Positions 26,113 through 34,955 of a DNA stretch of 64,000 nucleotides are shown piece after piece (the stretch's first letter is position 1; every line of letters starts with the position of its first letter). A program made the position numbers and the translations under genes. Origin of the DNA: Paenibacillus sp. (GTDB lineage Bacteria; Bacillota; Bacilli; Paenibacillales; NBRC-103111). The notes under the pieces are model-generated. The model was given only the letters and a program-made list of their open reading frames with translations, had not been told where the DNA came from and searched no databases. The stretch is from the NCBI GenBank assembly GCA_031180825.1, contig JAPSLM010000011.1, positions 1 through 64,000 of the forward strand, written 5' to 3'.

Positions 26113-26589
26113 ATGGAATTTATAGCTGCCGGCAACCACTGCCCAGAAAGCAATTCGCCGGTTGGCTTGAAGGAGGCAACCGATCTGATCCGGGTTTTCG
26201 TCTATGGAACGCTGCTGGTCGGCGAATCGAACCATCATTGGGTAGCTCCTCACGTGCTCTCGGTCCGTCCCGGTCGGGTGCGCGGGGCCTTGTTCGATGC
26301 GGGAGCTTATCCCGGACTCGTCTTGTCGGGCTGCGGCGGCGAGACGGACGTCGAGGGCGAATGGCTGGTCGTGACGGAGGAAGGTCTGAAGCGGATGGAC
26401 GAGCTGGAGGAGTATTACGGGCCCGGCGCACGGAACGATTACGAACGTGTTTGGGTACGCGACAGCCGGCGGGAAGAGTGCGAAGGATGGATTTATTTGT
26501 GGAACGAGCCGCGGGGGTATCCGCGCATTGCCGGCGGTTCCTGGCGCGAATATACCCGCAGGAAGCAAGAGCTCGGCAGGCTGCTTTGA
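26113..26589 (+). CDS. Gamma-glutamylcyclotransferase-like (GGCT/AIG2) protein
   Basis: The domain begins with VFVYGTLLVGESNHHWV (YGTL motif), and the catalytic Glu is in the MDELEEYYG region near residue 98-104; small, cytoplasmic, acting on gamma-glutamyl compounds in this family. The annotated ATG at 26113 has only AGAAGAAA upstream and adds about 25 residues with no match to the fold. A perfect AAGGAGG sits at 26170-26176 and points, with 8 bases of spacing, to an in-frame CTG at 26185 (LIRVFVYGT), so a CTG start is possible. Confidence 0.8.
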   Translation: MEFIAAGNHCPESNSPVGLKEATDLIRVFVYGTLLVGESNHHWVAPHVLSVRPGRVRGALFDAGAYPGLVLSGCGGETDVEGEWLVVTEEGLKRMDELEEYYGPGARNDYERVWVRDSRREECEGWIYLWNEPRGYPRIAGGSWREYTRRKQELGRLL

Positions 26590-26601
26590 AGCCTATCTAA
26601 A

Positions 26602-26977
26602 TCAAGCCCGTTTGGAATACGGTCTCCAATGCTCCCGCTCCGACTTCTTGACGATTTCCGTCATCCGCAGAACGACATGATGCGAGTGCTCCTCGCCGAT
26701 CGCATGAATCAGCTGCCCATAAGAAATATTGTCTTGAACCAGGCTTCGGGTGACCATGCTGTCTTTGTACCACGCCTCGGTGATCGCGAAAGAGCCTTCT
26801 TTTTTCAGCCAAACTCATGATAGTAATGCTCTTGTTCGCTTTTGGGCTGGAGTGTCAGATAAAACGCTTGCATCGGCATACGAGGGTCAGACGAGCGCTG
26901 GTTTACCAAGGATCCGGAGGAAACGGGCTGGCCGAACGTGACGTACTTGGTTACTTTTTTGATCAGATGGGATTCAT
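26602..26977 (-). pseudogene. Frameshifted hypothetical gene (two single-base deletions)
   Basis: Read from ATG at 26977 with one base restored after ATG, the frame gives MESHLIKKVTKYVTFGQPVS and on to EHYYHEF. It then needs one more base in the TTT run near 26811 to continue as WLKKEGSFAITEAWYKDSMV and through GEEHSHHVVLRMTEIVKKSE to a TGA at 26602. Both halves have strong coding character and join seamlessly, and AAAGGAAAGG precedes the ATG. As sequenced, translation from ATG stops after four codons. I do not recognise the family. Sequencing error is the alternative. Confidence 0.6.
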
Positions 26978-27190
26978 GTTGCCTTTCCTTTCAGCTAGGA
27001 AAAAACACTTGGAAAAAGTAAAATTTTTATAAAATTTTATGGTTTCTTTATCTTATTATAGTCCTTTTGGTTTATGTATGGTTCTTTGGGGCTATATGCG
27101 TTTAAGAAGTTCTCCTGTAACCATACGACAATCATCCGTGCTATAATGATCTCCATAGAACATGCACCATGGAGGAGCGTTCGACGGCTT
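26978..27190 (+). other. AT-rich intergenic region
   Basis: About 210 bases between divergent units. It should hold the promoters of the minus-strand pseudogene and the plus-strand response regulator. I see no palindromic operator. A CATGGAGGAGCG site lies 13 bases before the regulator ATG. Confidence 0.4.
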
Positions 27191-27574
27191 ATGGCACCTG
27201 GCAAAATTTTATTGGCCGATGACGAAGCGGCCTTGCGGTTCCTGTTGACGGAAACGTTGGCCGAGGAAGGATACGAGCTTACCGAGGCGGAGGATGGAGC
27301 CCAAGCGCTTTCCCATTTGCAGGCGCAATCGTTCGACCTGATTATTCTGGATTATATGATGCCCGAACGCACCGGAGTGGAAGTTTGCGAATGGCTGCGG
27401 GGCCATGCGAATCCGAACGCGGACGCGCCGGTCATTCTTCTGACGGCCAAAGCGCTGGATAAGGACCGGGAACGCGCCAAGGCGGCGGGCGTTACGCAAT
27501 ATATCGTGAAACCGTTCAGTCCGCTGCAGCTGCTGGATACCGTGGAAGAGCTGATCCGGCGCGACGGGCGTTAA
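27191..27574 (+). CDS. CheY-like single-domain response regulator
   Basis: 127 residues, one receiver domain only: acidic pair DDE at 10-12, phospho-acceptor D54 in LIILDYMMP, T/A switch in ILLTAKA at about 83 and Lys in YIVKPFSP at about 106. No output domain, so it must act through protein contact or phosphotransfer. ATG 27191 begins the conserved fold; upstream in-frame ATGs would add a non-conserved tail. It lies 29 bases before the HPt-REC-GGDEF-REC gene, which suggests an operon and phosphorelay. Confidence 0.88.
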   Translation: MAPGKILLADDEAALRFLLTETLAEEGYELTEAEDGAQALSHLQAQSFDLIILDYMMPERTGVEVCEWLRGHANPNADAPVILLTAKALDKDRERAKAAGVTQYIVKPFSPLQLLDTVEELIRRDGR

Positions 27575-27603
27575 CCGACCGAAATTTATACCGGAGACGG
27601 GAA

Positions 27604-29325
27604 GTGAAGGCTTTGCATCAAACACCCTCTGACGACCGGATGAAACGAGAGGCCCGGCTGCTGAAGGAAGGCCGGAAAAAATATATTCACGAGCTGAACA
27701 AGCAGCTCCAGCAGCTGCGGTATTGGACCGGGGATGCGGAGCCGGAGGATCCGTCCGAGACGGCCCGCCGGTTTTACCGTATCGTGCATACGCTGAAAGG
27801 CAGCGCGCCGATGTTCGGTTTCGGGCGCATCGGAACGCTCGCCGAGAAATTGGTCGGGCACTGGGAATGGTCGCAGGACGAGGAAACGGCGACGTCGCCG
27901 GCGGCTCGGACGCGGTTTCGGCAGTGTTCGCAGGCTTCCCTGGCGCTGGTGCTCGAATTGGAATTGGAAATCGATACCGCTACACGAGAGCTGGCGCTGG
28001 ACGAACAGCAGGAGCGGCTGCAGCGCACCCTCGCCCCTCCGCAGGGCGAACGGCTGCTTGTGGTCGACGATGATGAAGTGCTGCGGGCTTATCTGGTCCG
28101 GCGTCTGAAGCTGGACGGCTACGAGGTGGATGATGCCGCGGACGTCCTATCGGCGAGGCGGCTGATCCGGGAGCGATCGTACGACTTGATTTCGCTCGAT
28201 CTCATGATGCATCCGGACAGCGGCTACGAGCTGTTCGAATTTTTGAAGGAAGACCCGAATTTGAAGCTTGTGCCATTAATCGTGCTGTCCGGGCGCAGCG
28301 ACGTGTACGACAAGGTCCGCTGCTTCTACTTGGGTGCGGACGACTATGTAGTCAAGCCGTTTCAATACGAGGAGCTGGCCGCCCGCATCTACAGCCTGCT
28401 CAAGCGGACCAAGACGTTTGAGCGAATGGCGTTTCGCGATCCGTTGACGGGGGTATATAACCGCCGGTATTTCGACCATCAAATTCAAGTCGAGCTGCAG
28501 CGCGCCGCACGGTATCCCGGAACGATCTCGATGGTATTCATCGATATCGACCGCTTCAAATCGATCAACGATACGTACGGGCATCCGGTTGGGGATTTGG
28601 TGCTGCAGGGCCTCGCCCACCTGCTGCAGGCGAATCTGCGCGCGACGGATCTGATCGCCCGCTTCGGGGGCGAGGAATTCGTGGTGGTGCTGCCCGGTAC
28701 GTCCGCCGCCGACGCCAAGAAGACGATCGAAGGCATCCTGAGGCTGACGCATCAAGGACCCGTGGCGCAAAACGAGGGCCAGTCGTTTCACATTACGTTC
28801 TCGGCCGGCGTATCGGAGTGGCAGCCCGACCTTGCGCTGACCGAGTGGATTCGGCGGGCGGACGATGCGATGTATGAGGCCAAGCAAAACGGCCGCAACC
28901 GGGTGATGCTGTATACCGGCGACGCTGCCGGCATGGAGACGGACGCAGCGGCCCGCAAGACGGTGCTGATTGCCGACGACGACAATATTTTACGCTCGAT
29001 TCTGATGGCGAAGCTCAAGCATCTGCCGATCGACTTCAAGGAGGCGGCTGATGGGGAAGAGGCTTATCTGGAGCTGCTCGGCAGCCCGGTCGACCTGTGT
29101 ATTCTCGATGGCGTGATGCCGCGTCTCGACGGGTACGGCATGCTCGAACGGATGAGGGACCGCGGCACGCGGCCGCCCCATACGAAAATGCTCGTTCTTT
29201 CGGGGCGCAGCCGGGAAGAGGATACGAGCCGGGGGATGCAGCTCGGAGCGAATGCTTATATGCACAAACCGTTTTCCATGGTTGAGCTGGAGCTCAAGGT
29301 GAAGGAATTGCTGGATTTAAGCTGA
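27604..29325 (+). CDS. HPt-REC-GGDEF-REC diguanylate cyclase
   Basis: 573 residues. The domains in order are an HPt domain at the N-terminus with phosphorylatable H62 in IVHTLKGSAP, a receiver at about 150-265 (DDDE, SLDLMMHP, DYVVKPFQ), a GGDEF domain at about 280-440 with GGEEF in ARFGGEEFVVV and an intact RxxD inhibitory site (RATD) five residues upstream, and a second receiver at about 455-570 (ADDD, LCILDGVMP, YMHKPFSM). So it should make c-di-GMP under control of two receivers and can itself pass phosphate through the HPt. GTG start after GGAGA. It is next to a CheY-like protein and a chemoreceptor. Confidence 0.9.
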   Translation: MKALHQTPSDDRMKREARLLKEGRKKYIHELNKQLQQLRYWTGDAEPEDPSETARRFYRIVHTLKGSAPMFGFGRIGTLAEKLVGHWEWSQDEETATSPAARTRFRQCSQASLALVLELELEIDTATRELALDEQQERLQRTLAPPQGERLLVVDDDEVLRAYLVRRLKLDGYEVDDAADVLSARRLIRERSYDLISLDLMMHPDSGYELFEFLKEDPNLKLVPLIVLSGRSDVYDKVRCFYLGADDYVVKPFQYEELAARIYSLLKRTKTFERMAFRDPLTGVYNRRYFDHQIQVELQRAARYPGTISMVFIDIDRFKSINDTYGHPVGDLVLQGLAHLLQANLRATDLIARFGGEEFVVVLPGTSAADAKKTIEGILRLTHQGPVAQNEGQSFHITFSAGVSEWQPDLALTEWIRRADDAMYEAKQNGRNRVMLYTGDAAGMETDAAARKTVLIADDDNILRSILMAKLKHLPIDFKEAADGEEAYLELLGSPVDLCILDGVMPRLDGYGMLERMRDRGTRPPHTKMLVLSGRSREEDTSRGMQLGANAYMHKPFSMVELELKVKELLDLS

Positions 29326-29326
29326 G

Positions 29327-29356
29327 ACCGTGACGGCGACTTGTCACGGTTTTTTC
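29327..29356 (+). terminator. Terminator after the GGDEF gene
   Basis: ACCGTGAC/GTCACGGT stem, 7-base loop, T6. It separates this operon from the chemoreceptor gene. Confidence 0.88.
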
Positions 29357-29436
29357 ATTTTTATCTGTAAAAAATAGGACTTCCGACCGATATAATATGT
29401 GATAAAGAATATAGCTTCGACCTTAGTGAATAGGAT

Positions 29437-30993
29437 GTGAGCTTTTTGTTATCCACGAAGCCCGATGTGTTGGCGATTAAAAACCGGATGACCTTGCCGG
29501 TGACGTTCGGAACGTATTTGTTGGCCGTGCTCGCATGCGCTTTGTTCCGATGGCTGCATGTATTTAAATCGGAGCATGATTTGCTGGCTTACGAGATGCT
29601 GCTTAATGTGTTTTTGGGAGCCCCGCTGCTTCTGTTAATCGTCGCTGCGCTGTTATTTTGGCGGGGGCATCATCGTTACGTTCCGCTGTTCAATGCGCTG
29701 TCCATGACCTTCACGAGTATGGCGATGATCGTCGGATCGGGAGGGATGGTCGAATTTTATTTCTCGATCTTCATGGTTATCGCCTTGATGGCTTTCTATG
29801 AAGATACGAAGCTGATTTGGCTTATGACGGCTTTATTCGCTCTGCAATACATCGCCGCCTACTGGTTGTATTCGGAGCTGGTGTTCGGCAAGGACGGGTA
29901 CGGCATCGAAATGCTGGCGATCCACGCCGTATTCCTTCTGTTGACAGCAGGAACCACCGTATGGCAAATCACGAAGAAAAAGGAAACCGTGGCGATGCTC
30001 GAAGCGGACAAGCAGGAGAAGCAGAAGCTGCTCGGCAACATTCTGAACAAGCTGACGGACAGCTCCGGGCAGCTCGTGGATTATGTGGGACGGCTCAATG
30101 AGAACACGGAGCAGACGCTGCTGGCGAACCGCAGAATCATGACCTCCATGGAAAAAATGGCGTCGGGAACGGAAGAGCAGGCGCAAACAAGCAAAGACAG
30201 CGCGCGTGCGATGGAAGAGATGTCGATCGGCATCCAGCGTGTGGCCGAATCGTCGGCGACCGTCTCGGAGGCGTCGCTCGGCATGGTGGAGGAAGCGGAG
30301 AAAGGCAACGACACGATCGGCCATGCGGTATCGCAGCTCGGCGCTTTGAAAAGCTCCTCGACGGAAGTGTCCGCGGCTTTGCAGCGGCTGGAGAAGCAGT
30401 CCGTCGAAATTGGAGATATCGCTACATTAATATCCGGGGTAGCTTCCCAAACGAACCTGCTTGCGCTGAACGCGGCGATCGAAGCGGCCCGGGCGGGAGA
30501 GCACGGAGCGGGCTTCGCCGTGGTGGCGCGCGAGGTCCGGAAGCTCGCGGAGCAGGCGGAGGCGTCGGCGGGGCAAATCACGCAGCTGATCGAAGAGATT
30601 CAGCAGGCGACAGTATCGGCCGTATCGGTGATGCGAGCAAGCGCCGGTCAGGTCGAGACGAGCCATACGGCCGTGAACGAAGCCGGGGACGTCTTCCGGC
30701 TCATTGTGGACGAGGCGAAAAAAGTATGCGATCAAATCCAGGATATCTCGGCGGCGGCCCAGCAAATGTCGGCAGGATCGGAGCAGGTGACGGCGGCCTT
30801 GAACGAGGTGGCGCGTATTTCCGACGACAGTGCGGCGGGAGCGAATCATGTGCTCTCCTCGTCGCAGGAGCAGCTGTCGGCGATGGAATCGATCACCGCT
30901 TCGACGGAAGGGCTGACGCGGCTTGCCAAGGAGCTGGAAACGATCTGCCACGAGCTGCAGACGGAACGGAAAAAGCATATGTCTTCTTTATAA
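29437..30993 (+). CDS. Methyl-accepting chemotaxis protein with a polytopic membrane sensor
   Basis: 518 residues. The first ~185 residues hold about six hydrophobic segments and no large extracellular domain, so it probably senses the membrane or a small hydrophobic signal. There is no clear HAMP domain; a short coiled coil ([20 protein letters not shown]) leads to the MCP signalling domain, whose hairpin tip is intact ([20 protein letters not shown] then [20 protein letters not shown], about 335-375). It would control CheA-type kinase activity. GTG start with a weak site; a TTG three codons later is possible. Adjacent signalling genes suggest a c-di-GMP link. Confidence 0.88.
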   Translation: MSFLLSTKPDVLAIKNRMTLPVTFGTYLLAVLACALFRWLHVFKSEHDLLAYEMLLNVFLGAPLLLLIVAALLFWRGHHRYVPLFNALSMTFTSMAMIVGSGGMVEFYFSIFMVIALMAFYEDTKLIWLMTALFALQYIAAYWLYSELVFGKDGYGIEMLAIHAVFLLLTAGTTVWQITKKKETVAMLEADKQEKQKLLGNILNKLTDSSGQLVDYVGRLNENTEQTLLANRRIMTSMEKMASGTEEQAQTSKDSARAMEEMSIGIQRVAESSATVSEASLGMVEEAEKGNDTIGHAVSQLGALKSSSTEVSAALQRLEKQSVEIGDIATLISGVASQTNLLALNAAIEAARAGEHGAGFAVVAREVRKLAEQAEASAGQITQLIEEIQQATVSAVSVMRASAGQVETSHTAVNEAGDVFRLIVDEAKKVCDQIQDISAAAQQMSAGSEQVTAALNEVARISDDSAAGANHVLSSSQEQLSAMESITASTEGLTRLAKELETICHELQTERKKHMSSL

Positions 30994-31010
30994 AGCAGAT
31001 GGATTGCACG

Positions 31011-31062
31011 AAAAAGCATCCCGCTTCGCTGCCGTCAAGGCAAAGGAAGCGGGATGCTTTCG
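31011..31062 (-). terminator. Bidirectional terminator between the chemoreceptor and nrdB
   Basis: AAAAAGCATCCCGCTTC pairs with GAAGCGGGATGCTTT over 13-14 bp around a 20-base loop. Placed between convergent genes; the T tract on the minus strand (GCTTTTTCG) favours nrdB. Confidence 0.88.
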
Positions 31063-31091
31063 TTCGTCGGTAAGCGCGTTAAGGATCCGGC

Positions 31092-32129
31092 TTACAGATC
31101 GTCCCAGTTCAAGTTTGACGATTTGCTGTAGTTGGTCACCTTTTGCTCGAAAAAGTCTGTTTTCATGCTGTTCATGTTGCTGAACGTCTCGACCCACTTC
31201 ATCGGATGTTCGACAACCTCGGGGTACAAAATTTCCAGGCCGAGCTTGCGCAGGCGCTCATTGGACAAATATTTGATGTACTGGTCGATGATGTCGTTGC
31301 TCAGGCCGTGAATGTTGTTGTTCGTAATGTATTGGCCCCATTCGATCTCGTGCTGGACGGCCGTCTTCATCATTTGGCGGAGGTCTTCAATCAGTTCGTC
31401 CGTGAACAGCTCCGGATTTTCCTTGCGGATTTCCCGGAAAATGTTCTGGAACAGCGCCAGATGCGTCAGCTCGTCACGTTGAATGTACTTGATCTCCGAC
31501 ACGGTGCCGAGCATCTTGCCTTGGCGTCCGAGTGCGTAGAAGAAGCTGAAGCCGCTGTAGAAATAAATGCCTTCGAGAATGTAGTTGGCCATGATGGTGC
31601 GCATCAGGTTTTCCGTCGAAGGCGTCTCGATGAACCGTTCGTACAGGTCGGTGATGAACCGGTTGCGGCGCAGCAAGTGCTTGTCCTCGCGCCATTGGTT
31701 ATAAATGTCGTCGCGCACCTCCGCCGAGCAGACGCTGTCGAGGATGTACGAATAGCTCTGGCTGTGCACGGCTTCCTGGAACGTCTGCACCGTCAGGCAC
31801 AGGTTGACTTCCGGAGCGGTGATGTATTCGTTGATGTTCGGCAGGTTGGCCGTTTGCAGCGAATCGAGAAAGATCAGGAAGCTGATAATTTTATCGTAGC
31901 TTTGGCGTTCTGCGGGCGACAGGAACTTATAGTCCTTCGCATCCTGCGCGAGCGGGATTTCCTCGGGAATCCAAAAGTTGTTCATCATGGTGCGGTACAT
32001 TTTGGTCGCCCAGTCGTATTTGACGTTGTTCAGCTCGATCAGGTTCGTCGTGTTGCCGCCGATCATGCGGCGCTTGCCCCAATCCCGGTCGCCGTGCTCG
32101 TTAAACAGCTTTTTCTTTTGAAGCTCCAT
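31092..32129 (-). CDS. nrdB: Class I ribonucleotide reductase, beta subunit
   Basis: 345 residues. It houses the dinuclear metal site and tyrosyl radical for deoxyribonucleotide synthesis. Ligands are visible in order: Asp in FLDSLQTANLP (about 90), Glu and His in FQEAVHSQSYS (about 118-121) with the radical Tyr at the usual place (HSQSY), Glu in ANYILEGIYFYSGF (about 187), and Glu-His in QRDELTHLALF (about 222). ATG has AGGGGGT about 15 bases upstream. Second gene behind nrdA, separated by a 318-base structured gap. Confidence 0.93.
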   Translation of the reverse strand: MELQKKKLFNEHGDRDWGKRRMIGGNTTNLIELNNVKYDWATKMYRTMMNNFWIPEEIPLAQDAKDYKFLSPAERQSYDKIISFLIFLDSLQTANLPNINEYITAPEVNLCLTVQTFQEAVHSQSYSYILDSVCSAEVRDDIYNQWREDKHLLRRNRFITDLYERFIETPSTENLMRTIMANYILEGIYFYSGFSFFYALGRQGKMLGTVSEIKYIQRDELTHLALFQNIFREIRKENPELFTDELIEDLRQMMKTAVQHEIEWGQYITNNNIHGLSNDIIDQYIKYLSNERLRKLGLEILYPEVVEHPMKWVETFSNMNSMKTDFFEQKVTNYSKSSNLNWDDL

Positions 32130-32447
32130 AAGTGATTTTTACCCCCTAAAGTCGAATGACCCTCCTGAATCCTCCCTGGCAGGGAGGACCCCATGGGGCG
32201 CCGGCCCCCTGGACCCCGGAAAGGGTCGGTTGAGTGAAGTTGTGCAAATGAAAGACGGTTGACGGTGGATCGCTTTCGTACATAAGACTCTTTGCATTTG
32301 CAAAGAGTCTTATGTACACGCTTTACGTTTAGAGCGTCGGTGTTCATTGGGCGGCGCGCTTCGCTGCCGCCCGCGAACTCCGGGTTTTTTCGTTGGGGAG
32401 GGGCGCTCAAGCGCGCCCGGCCCTAACGGATTGGCTTGCGGAAACAG
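32130..32447 (-). other. Structured 318-bp nrdA-nrdB gap
   Basis: No gene. It contains at least four strong hairpins: CCTCCCT/AGGGAGG near 32178-32194, the 40-bp perfect palindrome listed separately, GGGCGGC/GCTGCCGCCC near 32350-32372 and GGGCGC/GCGCGCCC near 32402-32420. Such density of hairpins is unusual between two co-transcribed subunits and suggests mRNA processing or differential stability. Confidence 0.5.
32278..32317. repeat. 40-bp near-perfect palindrome between nrdA and nrdB
   Basis: Two 19-bp arms (GTACATAAGACTCTTTGCA and its exact complement) flank a TT loop. It can form a very stable hairpin in RNA or a cruciform in DNA. No T tract follows in either direction, so it is not a standard terminator. 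Confidence 0.85.
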
Positions 32448-34673
32448 CTACGCGCTGCAGCTTACGCAATCCTCGACTTCGAGGCTTTTGTTGCGGCAGT
32501 AGTAGACGGTTTTCAGACCGTGCTTCCAAGCGGCCATGTACATTTCCAGAAACTCGCGCGCGGACAGCTCCGGTGTGATGTACAGGTTGAACGATTGCGA
32601 CTGGTCGATATGGCGCTGACGGGCGCCGGCGGCGCGGATGCTCCAGTGCTGGTCGATCCGGTGCGCTTCCTTGTAGAACCACATCGTTTCCGGGTTCAGG
32701 TTCGGCGCGGTTTGCGGGATGACGGCGTTCTTCTTCTCTTCGACGAAAAACTTGTTGAATATCGGATCGATCCCGGCCGTCGAGCCGGCGATGAGCGAGG
32801 TGGACGCCGTCGGCGCGATGGCGAACATCCAGCCGTTGCGGACGCCGTGTTTCGCGACCTGCTCCTTCAATTCGAGCCATTCCGGGCTGTTGTAGCCGCG
32901 GGCTTCAAAGTATTCGCCGGTCTGCCATTCGCTGCCTTCGAATACGGGGTAGGCGCCTTTTTCTTTGGCGATTTCCATCGACGCTTTGATGGCGTAGTAG
33001 TTCATCCATTCGTACACTTCGTCGGCCTTCTGCACGTGCTCGTCGGATTCCCATTGAATTTTGAGCTGAGCCAGCATTTGATGGTACCCGCTGGAGCCGA
33101 GGCCGACGGCGCGGTACTTTTTATTCGTAATTTCCGCTTGCGGAATCGGGTAGTAGTTCAGGTCGATGACGTTGTCCATCATCCGCATCTGCGTCGTGAC
33201 GACGCGCTCGATGTCTTCTTTCGTATAGACGCGGCCGAGGTTGGTCGACGACAGGTTGCAGACGACGAAATCGCCGCTTTTTACCTTCGTCGTAATGATG
33301 CCGTCCTCGTGCTCCGTCTGGATCATCTCGGTCGCGCTCATATTTTGGCAAATTTCGGTACACAGGTTCGAGCAGTAAATCATGCCTTTGTGCTTGTTCG
33401 GGTTGGCGCGGTTCACCGTATCGCGGAAGAATACGAACGGCGTGCCGGTTTCGAACGAGCTGGTCAGGATGCGCTTCATGATGTCGATGGCCGGAATTTC
33501 GTCCTTTGAAATTTTGTCGTCGTTCACGCAATCCCAGTAGCGGCTTTCGAATTCCTCGCCCCAGGAGTCTTCGATCGAGTAGCCTTTGATCTTGCGCACT
33601 TCGTGCGGATCGAACAAGTACCACGTGCCGCGTTCCTCGACCGTTTTCATGAACAGGTCGGGGATGCAGACGCCCGGGAAAATGTCGTGGGCCTTCATCC
33701 GGTCGTCGCCGTTGTTCGTCTTGAGGTTCAGGAAGTCTAAAATATCTTTATGCCACACGTCAAGGTAGACGGCGACGGCTCCGGAACGGACGCCCAACTG
33801 GTCGACGGCGATGGCCGTATTGTTGTAGTTTTTGATCCAGGGCACGACGCCGCCGGCGACGCCCTTGAATCCGCGGATGTTGGAGCCGCGGCTGCGCACT
33901 TTGCCGACATAGATGCCCATGCCGCCGCCGTGCTTGGATACCTGCGCGAAGCTTTGGTCCACGTTGTAAATGCCCCACAGGTTGTCCGGCACCGTATCGA
34001 TAAAACAGCTGGAGAGCTGATGCAGCGGCTTGCGGGCGTTCGCCAGCGTCGGCGTCGCTACCGTCATCTCCAGATTGCTGAGCACGTCGTAGAACTGCTT
34101 CGCCCAACGCAGCTTGTCGGTTTCCTTCATGGCCAGGTGCATCGCCACGCCCATAAACAGCTCCTGCGGCAGCTCCAGCACTTCTTTGTCCAGCCCTTTG
34201 ATCAAGTAGCGGTCGGCGAGCGTTTTGAGGCCGATGTAGTTCAGCAGGTAATCGCGCTCCGGCTTGATGTAAGCGCCGAGCTCCTGAATTTCTTCCCGGC
34301 TGTAATGCTCCAAAATATATTTGCCGTACAAGCCCATATCGGTCAAATAGGTGATCAGCGAATACAGATCGCCGTAGCCGAAATGGCCGTATTTGCGGTT
34401 TAAGCGGGCTTCCTTATAAAGATCGTAGGTCAGCAGCTTGGCGGCGACATACTGCCAGTTCGGCTGCTCGACGCTTGTTTTTTCCACGGCAACCTGGATG
34501 AGCAGGCGCTGGATTTCCTGGGTCGTAATTCCGTTGCGGAACAAGGGCAGCAGAGCGGTTTCCAGCTCCAGCGGATCGCATTCCGGATAAGCTTCGCACG
34601 CGAAGTCGATGACTTTTTTCATTTTAGCGAACACGAGTTCTTCCTTCGTGCCGTCCCGTTTTACGATGATCAT
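32448..34673 (-). CDS. nrdA: Class I ribonucleotide reductase, alpha subunit
   Basis: 741 residues. An N-terminal ATP-cone domain (about 1-90, IIVKRDGTKEELVFAKMKKV) gives allosteric activity control. The catalytic barrel has the redox cysteine LSSCFIDT at about 222, the radical-site region KGMIYCSNLCTEICQ at about 432-437, FVVCNLSSTNLG at about 462, NLDLNYYPI-type loop and PTASTSLIAGSTAGIDP at about 620. The C-terminal CVSCSA tail delivers electrons. AAAGGAGC lies close before ATG. NrdR boxes and a structured leader precede it. Confidence 0.95.
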   Translation of the reverse strand: MIIVKRDGTKEELVFAKMKKVIDFACEAYPECDPLELETALLPLFRNGITTQEIQRLLIQVAVEKTSVEQPNWQYVAAKLLTYDLYKEARLNRKYGHFGYGDLYSLITYLTDMGLYGKYILEHYSREEIQELGAYIKPERDYLLNYIGLKTLADRYLIKGLDKEVLELPQELFMGVAMHLAMKETDKLRWAKQFYDVLSNLEMTVATPTLANARKPLHQLSSCFIDTVPDNLWGIYNVDQSFAQVSKHGGGMGIYVGKVRSRGSNIRGFKGVAGGVVPWIKNYNNTAIAVDQLGVRSGAVAVYLDVWHKDILDFLNLKTNNGDDRMKAHDIFPGVCIPDLFMKTVEERGTWYLFDPHEVRKIKGYSIEDSWGEEFESRYWDCVNDDKISKDEIPAIDIMKRILTSSFETGTPFVFFRDTVNRANPNKHKGMIYCSNLCTEICQNMSATEMIQTEHEDGIITTKVKSGDFVVCNLSSTNLGRVYTKEDIERVVTTQMRMMDNVIDLNYYPIPQAEITNKKYRAVGLGSSGYHQMLAQLKIQWESDEHVQKADEVYEWMNYYAIKASMEIAKEKGAYPVFEGSEWQTGEYFEARGYNSPEWLELKEQVAKHGVRNGWMFAIAPTASTSLIAGSTAGIDPIFNKFFVEEKKNAVIPQTAPNLNPETMWFYKEAHRIDQHWSIRAAGARQRHIDQSQSFNLYITPELSAREFLEMYMAAWKHGLKTVYYCRNKSLEVEDCVSCSA

Positions 34674-34698
34674 GCATTCAGCTCCTTTGGATGTTCAA

Positions 34699-34736
34699 AG
34701 AAAAAGCATGCCGCCGCCTTGCAGGCAGACGCATGC
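34699..34736 (-). terminator. Candidate attenuator hairpin just upstream of nrdA
   Basis: On the minus strand GCATGCG..TGCCT pairs with AGGCG..GCATGC around GCA, followed by TTTTTCTTT. It ends only about 25 bases before the nrdA ATG, so it lies in the leader of nrdA rather than after another gene. A terminator at this place would attenuate nrdA. Confidence 0.6.
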
Positions 34737-34887
34737 GCTCACGCTTCGTACAAAGCGTCAGATGGTTGGAACAAGCTGGGTTACCGCTTTTGGCGCAGCT
34801 TCGGTCGTTCTGCCGGTTCGCTGCGCTCAGGCTTGGCGAACCGTACGGATGGGGCTTCTTCACCATGGCGGTGCCCTAACAAGCTTC

Positions 34888-34935
34888 CACAATATGTCGT
34901 AGTTCTTGGGTCTTGAATCTACAATATGTAGTTGT
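34888..34935 (-). promoter_or_regulatory. Two NrdR boxes upstream of nrdA
   Basis: ACAATATGTCGTAG (34889-34902) and ACAATATGTAGTTG (34921-34934) are near-identical and offset by exactly 32 bp, about three helical turns. This is the known geometry of NrdR boxes, which repress ribonucleotide reductase genes when dATP is high. They lie downstream of the predicted start of the nrdA transcript. Confidence 0.85.
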
Positions 34936-34955
34936 TTTCGCGAAGCAATATCATG

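Noticed and set aside
25834..26568. 244-codon version of the small minus-strand gene
   Set aside because: The extension runs antisense through the GGCT-like gene and lacks a start signal. Only the last 46 codons have an upstream ribosome binding site and independent coding character.
31143..32135. 330-codon open frame antisense to nrdB
   Set aside because: Shadow of nrdB; composition is V/D/R-rich as expected for an antisense frame and no start signal exists.
34700..34950. Cobalamin riboswitch before nrdA
   Set aside because: Expected in some class I reductase operons, but the B12-box and the conserved core junctions are not found.
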